Assembly (NCBI GenBank): GCA_944320785.1
Contig: CALUIR010000016.1
Coordinates: 1 to 59,961 of the forward strand
Length of the DNA stretch: 59,961 bases
Direction: 5' to 3'
Source: an uncultured Bacteroidaceae bacterium
Lineage (GTDB): Bacteria > Bacteroidota > Bacteroidia > Bacteroidales > Bacteroidaceae
Of the stretch, positions 1 to 9,900 are shown in pieces. Position 1 is the first letter of the stretch, and every line of letters begins with the position of its first letter. A program made the position numbers and the translations under genes. The notes beneath the pieces were generated by a model. It was not told the DNA's origin. It did not search any database and saw only the letters and a list, made by a program, of their open reading frames with translations.

Positions 1-103
1 TATTTTCTGCAAATTTACGCTCTTGGAACCATATAAACAACTGTACTACAATATTTTAATTTATAGAACTCCTCATATGTGTTTTATAGAGGTGAAAACG
101 GAA

Positions 104-144
104 ATCCCGCACGTGTGGAGGAGAGTTTCTTGGACATGCGGGGT
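104..144 (+). other. Leader hairpin upstream of TonB receptor
   Basis: The 231-base stretch before the first gene starts AT-rich and then becomes GC-rich. It contains an inverted repeat pairing 104-111 (ATCCCGCA) with 137-144 (TGCGGGGT), with one G-U pair and a 25-base loop. It could be a 5' leader structure. I could not match it to a cobalamin, TPP or other riboswitch, and I see no clear TAnnTTTG promoter here. The function is unknown. Confidence 0.3.
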
Positions 145-252
145 GTAACGTGATTGTCATGCCCTGTTCACGGGATTGTAGCAGGGTTGCATCATCCTTG
201 TAACGGGAATGCGCGACTTTTGCGCCGTGAAATGAACGTAGAAACAGTTAGT

Positions 253-2934
253 ATGCAAAAGAGGATTTTATTGGCAGCCATGTTATTCGTGGCATTCTTG
301 TCCGTTATGCGGGCGGGCGACATCAAAGGTATCGTGAAGGACGCTTCTACGGGGGAGGCACTGATCGGCGCGACGGTGCAGGTGAGCGCGACGGTAGGGA
401 CAGTGACGGATTTGGATGGTAATTTCACCCTTTCCGGCCTTGAGGCAGGGGCATACACGCTGACCGTGCAGTACGTGTCGTATCGGACGGTGGTGATGGA
501 GGGTGTGGCTACCGGCTCCGTGCTGGACATCCGCATGGAACAGGAGGATCAAGCACTGGGCGACGTGACGGTGGTGGCGAAGAAGAATCTGGAGGGCGAG
601 CGTGCGCTGCAGATGGAGCGGAAGTTGTCGGGTATTGCCATCGAGAACCTGGGGGCAAAGGAGATGAGCCTGAAGGGAATCAGCAACGTGCAAGAGGGGG
701 TGAAGCAAATCACCGGCGTGTCCATTGCGGATGCAGGGCAGCTCATCGTGCGCGGCTTGGGCGACCGCTACAGCATCACGACGTTGAATGGGCTTCCCAT
801 TGCTTCGCCGAACCCGGACAACAAGTTGATACCGCTGAATTTGTTTCCATCCAGCACGGTGCAGAACATCACGGTGAGCAAGGTGTACGATGCGAGTGTG
901 TTTGCCGACTACAGCGGGGCGCACATTGACATCAGCACGAAGGAGAACACGGCTGAGGACTTCTTCACCGTGAGTTTTAACGCGGGTGGCAAGTTCAACA
1001 CATTAGGCAAGGACTTCTACCGTATGGATCACGAGCATTCGCTGTTCTGTACCCCATCGCTGGGGCGGGATATTATCGACATGCCCCGCACGGACTTCGA
1101 CCAATACGTGCGGGAACACAACATCTTCCCCACGACGTTCAACGTGTCGAAACGGCACTCGCTGCCTGAGTTTGGCGGCAATATCGGCGCGGGCAAGGAA
1201 TTTAGCCTGTTGGGGCAGACGCTCAGCCTGCTCGGATCGTTTAGCCTGAGCAACGAGACGCAGAACATCTATGGCGCATACACTAAAAACATAGAGGCGC
1301 AGGGCAACACGATTGACGAATTCGGCTATGATGAGTATTCTGCCGCGCTGAAGATGGCAGGTCTGGCCTCTGTGGGGCTGACGCTGCGCGGAAACGGCCA
1401 TGTCGGCTACACTTTCTTCTATGCCCGCAACGCCAGCGATACTTACCAGCGGCGCGAGGGCGTGGATTATGAGGACAACAACCTGATAGGTAGTAACAGT
1501 GTGACGCATATTTACACGTTGCAGAACCATCAAGTGAACGGCCTGCACCATTTCGGCCAGCAATGGGAACTCACGTGGGGCGGCTCTTACGGCAGGACGA
1601 GCAGCGACGAGCCGGATCGCCGTCAAGTGATGTTTGAGAAGAAAAGCGATGGGACGCTCGAACTTTTCGACTTGAACCAGCAGGAGACGATGCGTTATTT
1701 TGGCACGCTGGTCGAGCAGGAATGGATTGGTAACATCGCCGCCAAGTACGAGTGGAAGGAAGGCAACTTTGTCCGCGCCGGCTTCAGCTACAAGGACAAG
1801 GACCGCGACTTCGAGGCCATCCGCTTCCACTACGACACGCGCAATTCGGGCATTACCGACATCCAGAGTATTTACGACACGGATCCCTACCTGAACCAAG
1901 GGAACATCGAGGACGGACATGTGAATGTCATCCGCGAGAAATACTCCAATGAAGCTTACTTGGCGGGCAACAGCATCTACGCAGGTTTCGTGCAGACGGA
2001 TTTCTATCCCTTGGCATCCCTGCTGGTCAACATCGGGTTGCGCTATGAGCATTCGGAGCAATGGGTGAAGTATGCCGGGCAGGGCGGCCAGCGTTACAGC
2101 CGCCGTCGTGACCTAGACACGGATGACGTGTTCCCGACAGTGAACTTGAAATACACGGTGAACGACAAGAACAGCCTCCGTTTCTCTGTGAGCCGTACGG
2201 TGACGCGTCCGTCGTTCATCGAGATGGCACCGTTCGAGTATCAAGAATCTTACGGTTCGGCCTACATTTGTGGTAACGAGGAATTGCAGAACGGCTACAA
2301 TTACAATTTGGATTTGCGTTACGAGTATTTCGGCAGTGATGGGGACATGTTCTCCATTACCGGCTACTACAAGCATCTTGACAAGCCCATCGAACGTACC
2401 CAGACAGTGGCAGGCGGGAAGACGATGCACTCTTTCCAGAATGCCGACCAAGGCATGGCAGCCGGCATTGAAGTCGAATTGCGCAAACTGCTGTTCAAGG
2501 ATTTCCGGGCTGGCGCGAATGTGTCCTACATGTACACCAACGTGAAGTTGCCAGAGAGCGGTGTTTATACCAGTAAGGAACGTTCCTTGCAAGGCGCATC
2601 TCCCATCTTGATGAATGCTGACCTGACCTATTCGCCCCGTTTCGGCGAGGAGAAGCAACTCGTGCTGTCCCTGCTCTACAATTTGCAGGGGAAGCGCATT
2701 CATGCGGTGGGCATTTCCCGTATGGGCGATATCGAGCAAGAGGCCGTGCATACGATGAATTTCAATGCCAGCTATGCTTTCAACCGCCATTTTAGCATGA
2801 AGTTGCAGGTGAACGATTTGCTTAACCGTGCCATCATCTTCAATCAAGAGGCTCCTGAGATCGGCAAGACATTTGAGGTGGAAAGGTACAAAGAGGGGAC
2901 GAGCTTTGAAGTCGGCTTCAGCTATACATTGTAA
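253..2934 (+). CDS. TonB-dependent outer-membrane receptor
   Basis: Outer-membrane beta-barrel receptor that would import a ligand using TonB energy; the ligand is unknown. The reading frame is open upstream to 154, but the ATG at 253 gives an immediate signal peptide (MQKRILLAAMLFVAFLSVMRAG), so I chose it; an ATG at 232 is possible. After the signal comes a carboxypeptidase-like regulatory domain (about residues 22-105, with GTVTDLDGNFTLSG), then a plug (about 135-240, with IVRGLGDRYSITTLNG) and a barrel to the C-terminal aromatic residue region (SFEVGFSYTL). Length, 893 residues, is normal for a non-SusC receptor, and there is no SusD partner. Instead, 54 bases downstream, a duplicated beta-helix lipoprotein follows, probably in the same transcript. 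Related flavobacterial and Bacteroidales receptors occur next to similar lipoproteins. The family call is firm; substrate and start are not. Confidence 0.9.
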   Translation: MQKRILLAAMLFVAFLSVMRAGDIKGIVKDASTGEALIGATVQVSATVGTVTDLDGNFTLSGLEAGAYTLTVQYVSYRTVVMEGVATGSVLDIRMEQEDQALGDVTVVAKKNLEGERALQMERKLSGIAIENLGAKEMSLKGISNVQEGVKQITGVSIADAGQLIVRGLGDRYSITTLNGLPIASPNPDNKLIPLNLFPSSTVQNITVSKVYDASVFADYSGAHIDISTKENTAEDFFTVSFNAGGKFNTLGKDFYRMDHEHSLFCTPSLGRDIIDMPRTDFDQYVREHNIFPTTFNVSKRHSLPEFGGNIGAGKEFSLLGQTLSLLGSFSLSNETQNIYGAYTKNIEAQGNTIDEFGYDEYSAALKMAGLASVGLTLRGNGHVGYTFFYARNASDTYQRREGVDYEDNNLIGSNSVTHIYTLQNHQVNGLHHFGQQWELTWGGSYGRTSSDEPDRRQVMFEKKSDGTLELFDLNQQETMRYFGTLVEQEWIGNIAAKYEWKEGNFVRAGFSYKDKDRDFEAIRFHYDTRNSGITDIQSIYDTDPYLNQGNIEDGHVNVIREKYSNEAYLAGNSIYAGFVQTDFYPLASLLVNIGLRYEHSEQWVKYAGQGGQRYSRRRDLDTDDVFPTVNLKYTVNDKNSLRFSVSRTVTRPSFIEMAPFEYQESYGSAYICGNEELQNGYNYNLDLRYEYFGSDGDMFSITGYYKHLDKPIERTQTVAGGKTMHSFQNADQGMAAGIEVELRKLLFKDFRAGANVSYMYTNVKLPESGVYTSKERSLQGASPILMNADLTYSPRFGEEKQLVLSLLYNLQGKRIHAVGISRMGDIEQEAVHTMNFNASYAFNRHFSMKLQVNDLLNRAIIFNQEAPEIGKTFEVERYKEGTSFEVGFSYTL

Positions 2935-2988
2935 TCAACTAAAGCGAACAACTGAATATTCATTTACTAACTAAAAACCAATTGAGTT

Positions 2989-5214
2989 ATGAAATTGTTT
3001 TATGGGAAATTCATTTCGATGGCTTTGATAGCCGGAATGGCATTCTTTGCTGCTTGTGACGATGAGGATAACAGCGGCAATGGCGGCGGCGACGGCAACG
3101 GCGACTATGCAGCCACGTTGAGCGGGAACATCACGGAAGATGTGACTCTGACGGAAGGCAACACGTATGCGTTGAGTGGCAGTTATACGGTAAAGGACGG
3201 TGTTACCCTGACGATTGAGCCGGGCGTGAAGATTGTGGCATTGTATGATGACATCGTGGATTATATCTTGGTGGAGCAAGGCGGAAAAATCAATGCCATA
3301 GGTACAGCTGAAGCTCCTATCGTGATGACGGCAGAGCAGGAAACCCCGGGTTCATGGGGGGGCATCCATATTTGCGGGAAGGCACCTATCAATGTAGAAG
3401 GCGGAACGGGGCAGTCTGAAATCGGCGAAGCTGTTTACGGCGGCAATGAGAATACTGACAACTCCGGGACATTGAGGTATGTTCGGGTAGAATATACAGG
3501 TTACGCCCTTGGCCCTGAAACGGAGTCGAACGGCATCACGTTTTATGGCGTGGGCAGCGGCACGGATGTTTCCTATTGCCAAGCATACCGGGGAAAAGAT
3601 GATGGTTTCGAGTTCTTTGGCGGCACGGTGAACGTCAGCAATATGGTCGTAATCAGCTGCGGCGATGATTCTTTTGACTGGACGGAAGGCTGGACCGGGC
3701 ATGGCGACAACTGGATTGCCGTGCAGGAGGAAGGTGAGGACTGTGATTGCCTCATTGAAGCCGACAACAATGGGAATGATTTTGGCGCTTCTCCTGTTTC
3801 CCATCCTGTGTTGAGCAACCTTCTGTTGGTTGGTAACGGCGGTGATGCGCAAGGCATCCGTTTGCGTGCCGGGACACAAGTGGAGATTGACAAGGCCATT
3901 GTTTGCGGCAAAGCTTTGCCCTTGACGGTAGAGACTTCAGAAACGGAAAATGCTTTGAAGGACGGCACGTCCAAGCTGTCCAATATCCAATTGAGCGGCG
4001 TGTTGACAAGCGAGAACGGCATCTACACCAATGATGACTTCACTGCCGAAGGCAACAACAACCAAGTCAACCAAGCGTTTGACGCATTTACTTACGAAAG
4101 CATTTGCGAAGACTATGCATGGGCAGCCGGCTGGACGCACAGCTGGGGCGATGGCGGCAGCACGTCTGAGGAAGCGGCTGGTGAACTTTCCGGCGACTTG
4201 ACTGGCGAGATGACCTTGGCTGCTGGCGGCACTTATATGTTGAATGGGGCATATCACGTGAAAGCAGGTGCTACGCTCAATATCGAAGAGGGTGTGACCA
4301 TCATCTCTATTTATGACGACATTACGGATTACATCCTTGTGGAGCAAGGCGGAAAAATCAATGCCGTGGGTACAGCCGATGCTCCTGTCGTGATGACCGC
4401 ACAGGACAAACGGGCTGGTGCATGGGGCGGCATCCACATTTGTGGGAAGGCGCCTATCAATGTGGCTGGCGGAAGCGGCAGTTCTGAAATCGGCGGTGCG
4501 TCTTATGGTGGCAGTGAGGCTGCCGACAATTCAGGGACGTTGCAGTACGTGCGGGTGGAATACACCGGTTATTCGCTCAATGAAGACACTGAATCCAACG
4601 GGATTTCTTTCTACGGGGTTGGCAACGGGACGACAGTGGACCATTGCGTTGCAGCCAACGGCAATGACGATGGTTTCGAGTTCTTTGGCGGCACGGTGAA
4701 CGTCAGCAACATGGTGGTGATGGATTGCGGCGATGATTCTTTTGACTGGACGGAAGGATGGAGCGGCACGGCTACGAACCTTGTGGCTTACCAGTCGGCC
4801 GACAATGACTGCGACTGCCTCATTGAGGCTGACAACAACGGGAATGACTTTGCCGCTTCCCCGGTGTCGCATCCCACGTTGAGCAACCTTCTCCTTGTGG
4901 GCAACGGCGGCGATGCCCAAGGTGTCCGCCTGCGTGCCGGAACGCAAGTGACGATGGACAATGCACGGATTTGCGGCAAAGCTTTGCCCTTGACGGTGGA
5001 GACACCCGAGACGGAAAATGCTTTGAAGGACGGCACGTCCAAGTTGACGAACATCACTATCAGTGCGGAGTTGCAGAGCGAGAACGGGATTTACACCCCT
5101 GCTGATTTCTTGGCAGGCGAAGGCAATGCCGTTGACGCCAACTTGGCTTTTGCTGATTTCGATGCTGTCAAGGCTGCCTGCGATTGGTTGGACGGTGCAT
5201 GGCTCGGCGAATAA
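2989..5214 (+). CDS. Lipoprotein with two tandem beta-helix-like copies
   Basis: Predicted surface or periplasmic lipoprotein: the signal MALIAGMAFFAAC ends at a lipobox cysteine and is followed by an acidic/glycine linker. The body is two copies of a roughly 350-residue module (about residues 40-390 and 393-741). Each copy begins with a stretch like VTLTIEPGVKIV, then has a shared VEQGGKINA(I/V)GTA(E/D)AP segment, WGGIHICGKAPINV, DDGFEFFGGTVNVSNMVV, DDSFDWTEGW and CDCLIEADNNGNDF. The copies are in register at 1068 bp in the two places I measured (3598/4666 and 3913/4981) and are very similar at DNA level, so the duplication looks recent or homogenised. The repeated short strands suggest a right-handed beta-helix. 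It probably works with the receptor upstream, as a SusD does with SusC, but it is not SusD. Function unknown. Confidence 0.8.
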   Translation: MKLFYGKFISMALIAGMAFFAACDDEDNSGNGGGDGNGDYAATLSGNITEDVTLTEGNTYALSGSYTVKDGVTLTIEPGVKIVALYDDIVDYILVEQGGKINAIGTAEAPIVMTAEQETPGSWGGIHICGKAPINVEGGTGQSEIGEAVYGGNENTDNSGTLRYVRVEYTGYALGPETESNGITFYGVGSGTDVSYCQAYRGKDDGFEFFGGTVNVSNMVVISCGDDSFDWTEGWTGHGDNWIAVQEEGEDCDCLIEADNNGNDFGASPVSHPVLSNLLLVGNGGDAQGIRLRAGTQVEIDKAIVCGKALPLTVETSETENALKDGTSKLSNIQLSGVLTSENGIYTNDDFTAEGNNNQVNQAFDAFTYESICEDYAWAAGWTHSWGDGGSTSEEAAGELSGDLTGEMTLAAGGTYMLNGAYHVKAGATLNIEEGVTIISIYDDITDYILVEQGGKINAVGTADAPVVMTAQDKRAGAWGGIHICGKAPINVAGGSGSSEIGGASYGGSEAADNSGTLQYVRVEYTGYSLNEDTESNGISFYGVGNGTTVDHCVAANGNDDGFEFFGGTVNVSNMVVMDCGDDSFDWTEGWSGTATNLVAYQSADNDCDCLIEADNNGNDFAASPVSHPTLSNLLLVGNGGDAQGVRLRAGTQVTMDNARICGKALPLTVETPETENALKDGTSKLTNITISAELQSENGIYTPADFLAGEGNAVDANLAFADFDAVKAACDWLDGAWLGE

Positions 5215-5257
5215 TCAAGCAGGAACTTTCATAATATAGTAGTTTTTATGGTGAAGG

Positions 5258-5291
5258 GCGGCATGGATGTGATCATCCGTGCCGCTTTTTT
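5258..5291 (+). terminator. Intrinsic terminator after the lipoprotein gene
   Basis: A 12-bp stem (GCGGCATGGATG pairing with CATCCGTGCCGC, one G-U) with a four-base loop is followed directly by six T. It closes the receptor/lipoprotein transcript and lies between it and the convergent hemW gene. Confidence 0.85.
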
Positions 5292-5306
5292 CCTGGATGC
5301 ACAGGT

Positions 5307-6440
5307 TCAGTCCACGGCGAGCAGGTCGCTCATGATGCGGTCGGAGATGAACACGCCTTTCGGGGTGATGCGCAATGTGCCGTCGGCAACCGCTAATTTC
5401 CCATTCTTTAAGTACGGATGTGCGCAAGCCATGCAGTAGTCATGCAACTTTTGCCCGTATGCCTCTTTCAGCTTGCCGAGCGGCATGCCCCACATGGTCC
5501 GCAGGGAGGTGATGACGAATTCGTTGTAGCGGGTGTTCAGGCCGAGGTATTCTTTTTCTTCATTAGGTGTCCCGTTTTCCATGCCTTCCACGTAGGCGGC
5601 GAGCGATGCCGTGTTCCATTGGCGGTGCGACTGCCCGTCATAGGAATGGGCGGAAGGGCCGCATCCTAAGTAAGGTATTCCTTTCCAATAGTTGGAATTG
5701 TGCCGGGAGAAGCGTCCGGGCAGGCAGAAGTTGGAGATTTCGTAATGGATATATCCGGCTTCTTCCAGCCGTGCAACCAGCATGTTGTAGAAGGCAAGGC
5801 TGCTTTCTTCACTTACTTCTTTGATTTTTCGTTCGCATCGCATTTTCCATAGCGTGGTGCCTTCCTCATAGGTGAGGTGATAGGCAGAGATATGTTCAGG
5901 CTGTAGTTTCAGGGCTTGTTTTAGGTCGTTTGCCCAGATTTCCTCCGTCTCGCCCGGCAGGCCGTACATCAGGTCGATGCTGAGGTTCGTGAATCCTGCT
6001 TCCCGGCAGTTGTTGACAGCTTCGATGGCTTGCTTGGCGGTGTGCCGCCGGTTGAGCAGTTTCAACAAAGGTTCATGGAACGTCTGGATGCCGATGCTGA
6101 TGCGGTTGAAAGGCAGTGTGGCGAGCATTGCGGCGTATCCGGGGGTTAGATCATCGGGGTTGGCTTCCACGGTGATTTCCTTGCATTGCCCGATGGGGCA
6201 AAGGTGTGACAAGGCGGCGAATATTTCCTCCCATTCCTTCCTGTCCAGTTGCGAAGGGGTACCGCCGCCGAAGTAGAGGGTTTCCACCTTTTCTCCGGCA
6301 AGGAACCCTTTCCGCATCTCCAATTCCTTGCATAAGGCTTTCACGTACCGCTCTTTCCATTCGGGCAGGGTGGTGGAGTAGAAGTCGCAATAGGCGCAAC
6401 GCGTCTTGCAGAAGGGGATGTGCAGATAGATGCCGGCCAT
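5307..6440 (-). CDS. hemW: HemW-like radical SAM protein
   Basis: Radical SAM protein of the HemN/HemW family. It shows the CX3CX2C iron-sulfur motif at once (HIPFCKTRCAYCDF, C11, C15, C18), then GGGTPS and a HemN-type C-terminal region. The motif context HIPFC...C.YCDF and length (377 residues) fit HemW, the haem-chaperone relative long mislabelled coproporphyrinogen oxidase, better than true HemN. The frame is open for eight more codons to 6464, but a minus-strand promoter element (TATCTTTG, reverse complement of 6462-6469) overlaps that start. The ATG at 6440, which puts the family's usual MxGIYLHIPFC at the N-terminus, is therefore the better choice. It stands alone and is convergent with the lipoprotein gene. 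The HemW assignment rests on motif context only. Confidence 0.85.
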   Translation of the reverse strand: MAGIYLHIPFCKTRCAYCDFYSTTLPEWKERYVKALCKELEMRKGFLAGEKVETLYFGGGTPSQLDRKEWEEIFAALSHLCPIGQCKEITVEANPDDLTPGYAAMLATLPFNRISIGIQTFHEPLLKLLNRRHTAKQAIEAVNNCREAGFTNLSIDLMYGLPGETEEIWANDLKQALKLQPEHISAYHLTYEEGTTLWKMRCERKIKEVSEESSLAFYNMLVARLEEAGYIHYEISNFCLPGRFSRHNSNYWKGIPYLGCGPSAHSYDGQSHRQWNTASLAAYVEGMENGTPNEEKEYLGLNTRYNEFVITSLRTMWGMPLGKLKEAYGQKLHDYCMACAHPYLKNGKLAVADGTLRITPKGVFISDRIMSDLLAVD

Positions 6441-6461
6441 GTCGTTAATGGGATTTTCCGG

Positions 6462-6469
6462 CAAAGATA
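6462..6469 (-). promoter_or_regulatory. -7 element for hemW
   Basis: On the minus strand this reads TATCTTTG, the Bacteroidota -7 element. It lies 22 bases before the ATG at 6440, giving a short leader and ruling out the upstream start at 6464. I see no matching TTTG at the -33 position. Confidence 0.6.
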
Positions 6470-6577
6470 GGCATTAATGCTGTTCCGATGCTTTTCTGCT
6501 GCTGGAAAAGCGCGTTTGCCTGCATAGGAAGTTCCGTTTGCCCGTGCAACAAACCTGGTTTAGCCGTGCAACTTCTT

Positions 6578-6660
6578 CATCCTTAGGTTAAGGATGTATA
6601 TCTTTAAGTTAAGGATGTGCATCTTTAGGCTGAGGATGTGTATCTTTAACCTAAAGATAA
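6578..6660. repeat. 21-bp tandem array of palindromic units
   Basis: Three tandem copies of a 21-bp unit (6585-6605, 6606-6626, 6627-6647), each with core (A/G)AGGATGTryATCTTT, are flanked by half-units. At the left edge CATCCTTA-GGT-TAAGGATG is an inverted repeat with a three-base loop; at the right edge TATCTTTA-ACC-TAAAGATA is another. ATCCTTA and ATCTTTA can both pair with neighbouring TAAGGAT/TAAAGAT, so the array can fold as a chain of small hairpins. It is intergenic and does not look like CRISPR (no spacers). Confidence 0.75.
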
Positions 6661-6808
6661 AGAATTTGGCCGCCTGACTTGAGTTCCATATGCGGGAAAG
6701 TTGGGTTTCCTTCCCGCCCGGCTTCCTTTTCTTTGCCTCCTTCGTCCGGGCATCCGGGCGCGGAAACGGTTCGGGATAGTGGCAAATTTGTTTCATCGTT
6801 TGCCACAA

Positions 6809-6847
6809 ATGTTGCATGCAACATCAGCGGGGGCGGATGAAACATCA
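6809..6847 (+). promoter_or_regulatory. Candidate HTCS activator site before susC
   Basis: ATGCAACATCA (6816-6826) recurs as ATGAAACATCA (6837-6847): 10 of 11 bases identical, spaced exactly 21 bp, two helical turns. The first copy also lies within a perfect 16-bp palindrome, ATGTTGCATGCAACAT (6809-6824). The second copy ends 27 bases before the -7 element at 6875, where a -33 element would normally lie and none is visible. That arrangement suits an activator with an AraC-type DNA-binding domain such as the HTCS encoded at 15909. This is inference. Confidence 0.45.
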
Positions 6848-6874
6848 TTTTTCCCCCGTAATATTTGTGCCGTG

Positions 6875-6882
6875 TACCTTTG
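6875..6882 (+). promoter_or_regulatory. -7 element of the fructan locus
   Basis: TACCTTTG matches TAnnTTTG and lies 28 bases before the susC ATG. No TTTG occurs at the expected -33 distance, which suggests an activator-dependent promoter. Confidence 0.6.
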
Positions 6883-6910
6883 CGGGTGAAATTTTAATTC
6901 TAATGCAACC

Positions 6911-9900
6911 ATGAAAAAATTTTTAGTTTTGACGTTCCTCCTGATGTCGGGAAGCTTGTTCCTGCATGCACAGGAGCAGGCATCGGGGAACGTGGTTTCA
7001 AAATCAGACGGGCAGCCGGTCATCGGCGCGACCGTCGTTGAGGCTTCCAACCCATCTAACGGGACGATAACAGACTTGGACGGGAATTTCACGCTCCGTG
7101 TTCCGGAAGGCGCCAGCCTTTCCATTTCTTATATAGGTTATAAGACGGTGGTCGCTGCGGCTTCGCTTGGCATGCGGATCGTGATGGAAGAAGAAAACGA
7201 GTTGCTTGACGAAGTGGTGGTGACGGGCTATTCCACCCAGCGCAAAGCCGACCTCACCGGGTCGGTGGCGGTGGTTTCCACGGAATCGTTGAAAACCGCT
7301 TCTGATGCCGACCCGATGCGCGCGTTGCAAGGGAAGGTGCCGGGCATGACCATCACGGCCAACGGATCGCCGAGCGGCACGGGGACGGTCCGCATCCGAG
7401 GCATCGGTTCGTTCAATTCTTCGCAGGACCCGTTGTACGTCATCGATGGCGTGCCTACCAACATGTCGCTCAACTCCCTCAACGCTAATGACATCGAGAG
7501 CATGCAGGTGCTGAAAGACGCCGCTTCGGCTTCCATTTACGGGTCGCGCGCTTCCAATGGCGTTATCATTATCACAACGAAGAAGGGGAAGAAGGGCGAC
7601 AAGGTGAAGGTAGATTTCTCCACCAACCTGTCGGCATCGTTCTACACCTCACAGTCGCTGATGAAGGTGAGCAACGCGGCGCAATACGCGACGGCGATGG
7701 TGCAAGCGGCGTTGAACGACGGGATGGACCCTGCCGCCTATGCAAGGAACTACGGGTTGACCTTGACGGCTGCGCACGGAACGCCCATCACGGCATGGAA
7801 CCCTGCCACCGGCCAGTACGTCAACTATACCGTCAACGGCTACTATGACGGCTTCATCAACCAGAAGCAGACCATGCGTTACTCCGATACCGACTGGCTG
7901 GACGAAATATCCCAGACGGGCTTTTCGCAGAATTATGACCTGTCGTTGTCGCATGCGACGGACAAGCATTCCACCATGTTCTCATTGGGCTATAAGAAGA
8001 ACAAGGGCATCTTGAAATACACTGACTTCCAGAATATATCCGCCCGCATGAACGCTTCTTACAATATTGGGAAGCACGTGACGGTGGGCGAGAACTTTAC
8101 GATGACTTATTCCAGCCAGGTGGATTGCGCCCCGATGGAGAATGCCTTGAAGATGCCTTCCGTTGTCCCTGTTTACGAGGTGGACGGGAAAACGTTTGCC
8201 GGCCCTGTCGGCAGCATGAGCGACCGCCAGAACCCTTTGCGCGAGTCTTACCATAACAAGGACAATGCATTGAACTATTGGCGTTTGTTCGGCAACGCAT
8301 ATGTGGATGTCAAGCCGGTGAAAGGGCTGGTGCTGCGCTCCAGTTTCGGCATTGACTATTACACGTCCTTCATCAACTCCAAGACGCATACCTTCCATTC
8401 GGACCGTGTGGGCAACGATGTGGCCCGGACAACGCTGTCGCAGAGCAACCAGATGAACTGGACGTGGTCCAACACGGCCAACTACAGTTTCACGGTGGCC
8501 GACGAGCATGACATCACCATCTTGGCAGGAGCCGAGTTGAGCAAGCAGAGCAACATCGACTTTTCAGCTATATCCGAAGGCTATGCTTTAGAGACGAACG
8601 ACTATATGTGGCCGAATGCGGCAACAGGATCCATGCGCAACACCGGCGCACAGTACGGTTACCGGCTGGCCTCCTTCTTCGGCAAGGTGGACTACAATTA
8701 CAACGACTTCATCCTTGCTTCTTTTACCATCCGCGAGGACGGTTCCTCACGGTTTGGCAAAGGCAACCGCTGGGGTACGTTCCCGGCAGCCACGTTGGGC
8801 ATCCGTTTGTCTTCCTTGATGGACAAGGATTGGATGGACGATTGGAAGCTCCGCCTGTCGTGGGGCGAGACCGGCAACCAAGCCATCGACAACAATGCGC
8901 AGTTTGCGCTCTACACGGTTGACTACGGATTGGACCGCGTTACCTCTACGGCTTACGATTTGAATCTTCAGTATTCCGGCATCTTCCCCTCCGGCTACCG
9001 TGCCACGCAGTTGGCGAACCCCGATCTTCGGTGGGAGTCGGCTACCCAGTACAACATAGGCATGGACTTCACCCTGTTGGACAGCAGCCTGTACGGCTCC
9101 ATTGACGGATACATCAAGGACGTGAAGGACATGTTGGTCAATCCCGCTTACCTTGGAGCAATGGGCGAGGGCGGTGCTACATGGATGAACGGGCCTTCTT
9201 TGCGGAACTGGGGCATGGAGTTTGCCGTTGGCTACCGCCGCAATCTGGCGTGCGGGTTGGGCATGGACATTAATGCCAACATCGATTTCTTCCGCAACAA
9301 GGTCACTTACTTGCCGTCCACCACCACCGGCTCCTATGCACATACGGCGAAAGAAAACTTGGTGGAGTCCGGCCAGCCTTACGGTTCCATGACGGGATAT
9401 GTGGTGGAAGGACTGTTCCAGACGCAGGAAGAAGCGGATGCTTCCGGGCAAAGGAACGCCCGCATGGGTGGTCTGAAGTATGCCGACCTCGACCACAATG
9501 GCATCATCAACCAAGACGATGAGACGTGGATCTACAATCCCGTGCCGGCCTTTTCATACGGCTTGAACATAGCATTGAACTACAAGAACTTCGATTTGTC
9601 CATGTTCTGGCAGGGCGTGTGCAACAAAGATGTCTATAACAACCAGAAGTTCCAGACCGATTTTTGGGCAGTGACCGACCCCGGCTCCAACAAAGGTGTC
9701 CGTGTGCTGGATGCATGGAACACGAACAACACCGGTTCGACCATCCCAAGGTTGTCAACCAACAACAACGCCGACGAGGGGCATGCTTCCACTTATTTCG
9801 TAGAAAATGGTTCTTACCTGAAGTTGCGCAACTTGCAAATTGGCTACACTTTGCCGGAGGCTTTCCTGTCGAAGCTGAAGATGACGAATGCGCGTGTCTA

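Noticed and set aside
60-231. Possible cobalamin or TPP riboswitch before the TonB receptor
   Set aside because: Some GGTGAAAACGGAAATCC-like similarity to cobalamin switches, but no B12-box and no matching core; TPP core also absent.
6560-6817. 85-codon minus-strand frame with repeating KIHILSL/KMHILNL-like heptads
   Set aside because: The periodicity comes from the 21-bp DNA repeat array; there is no promoter, and the rest of the frame has no recognisable features.
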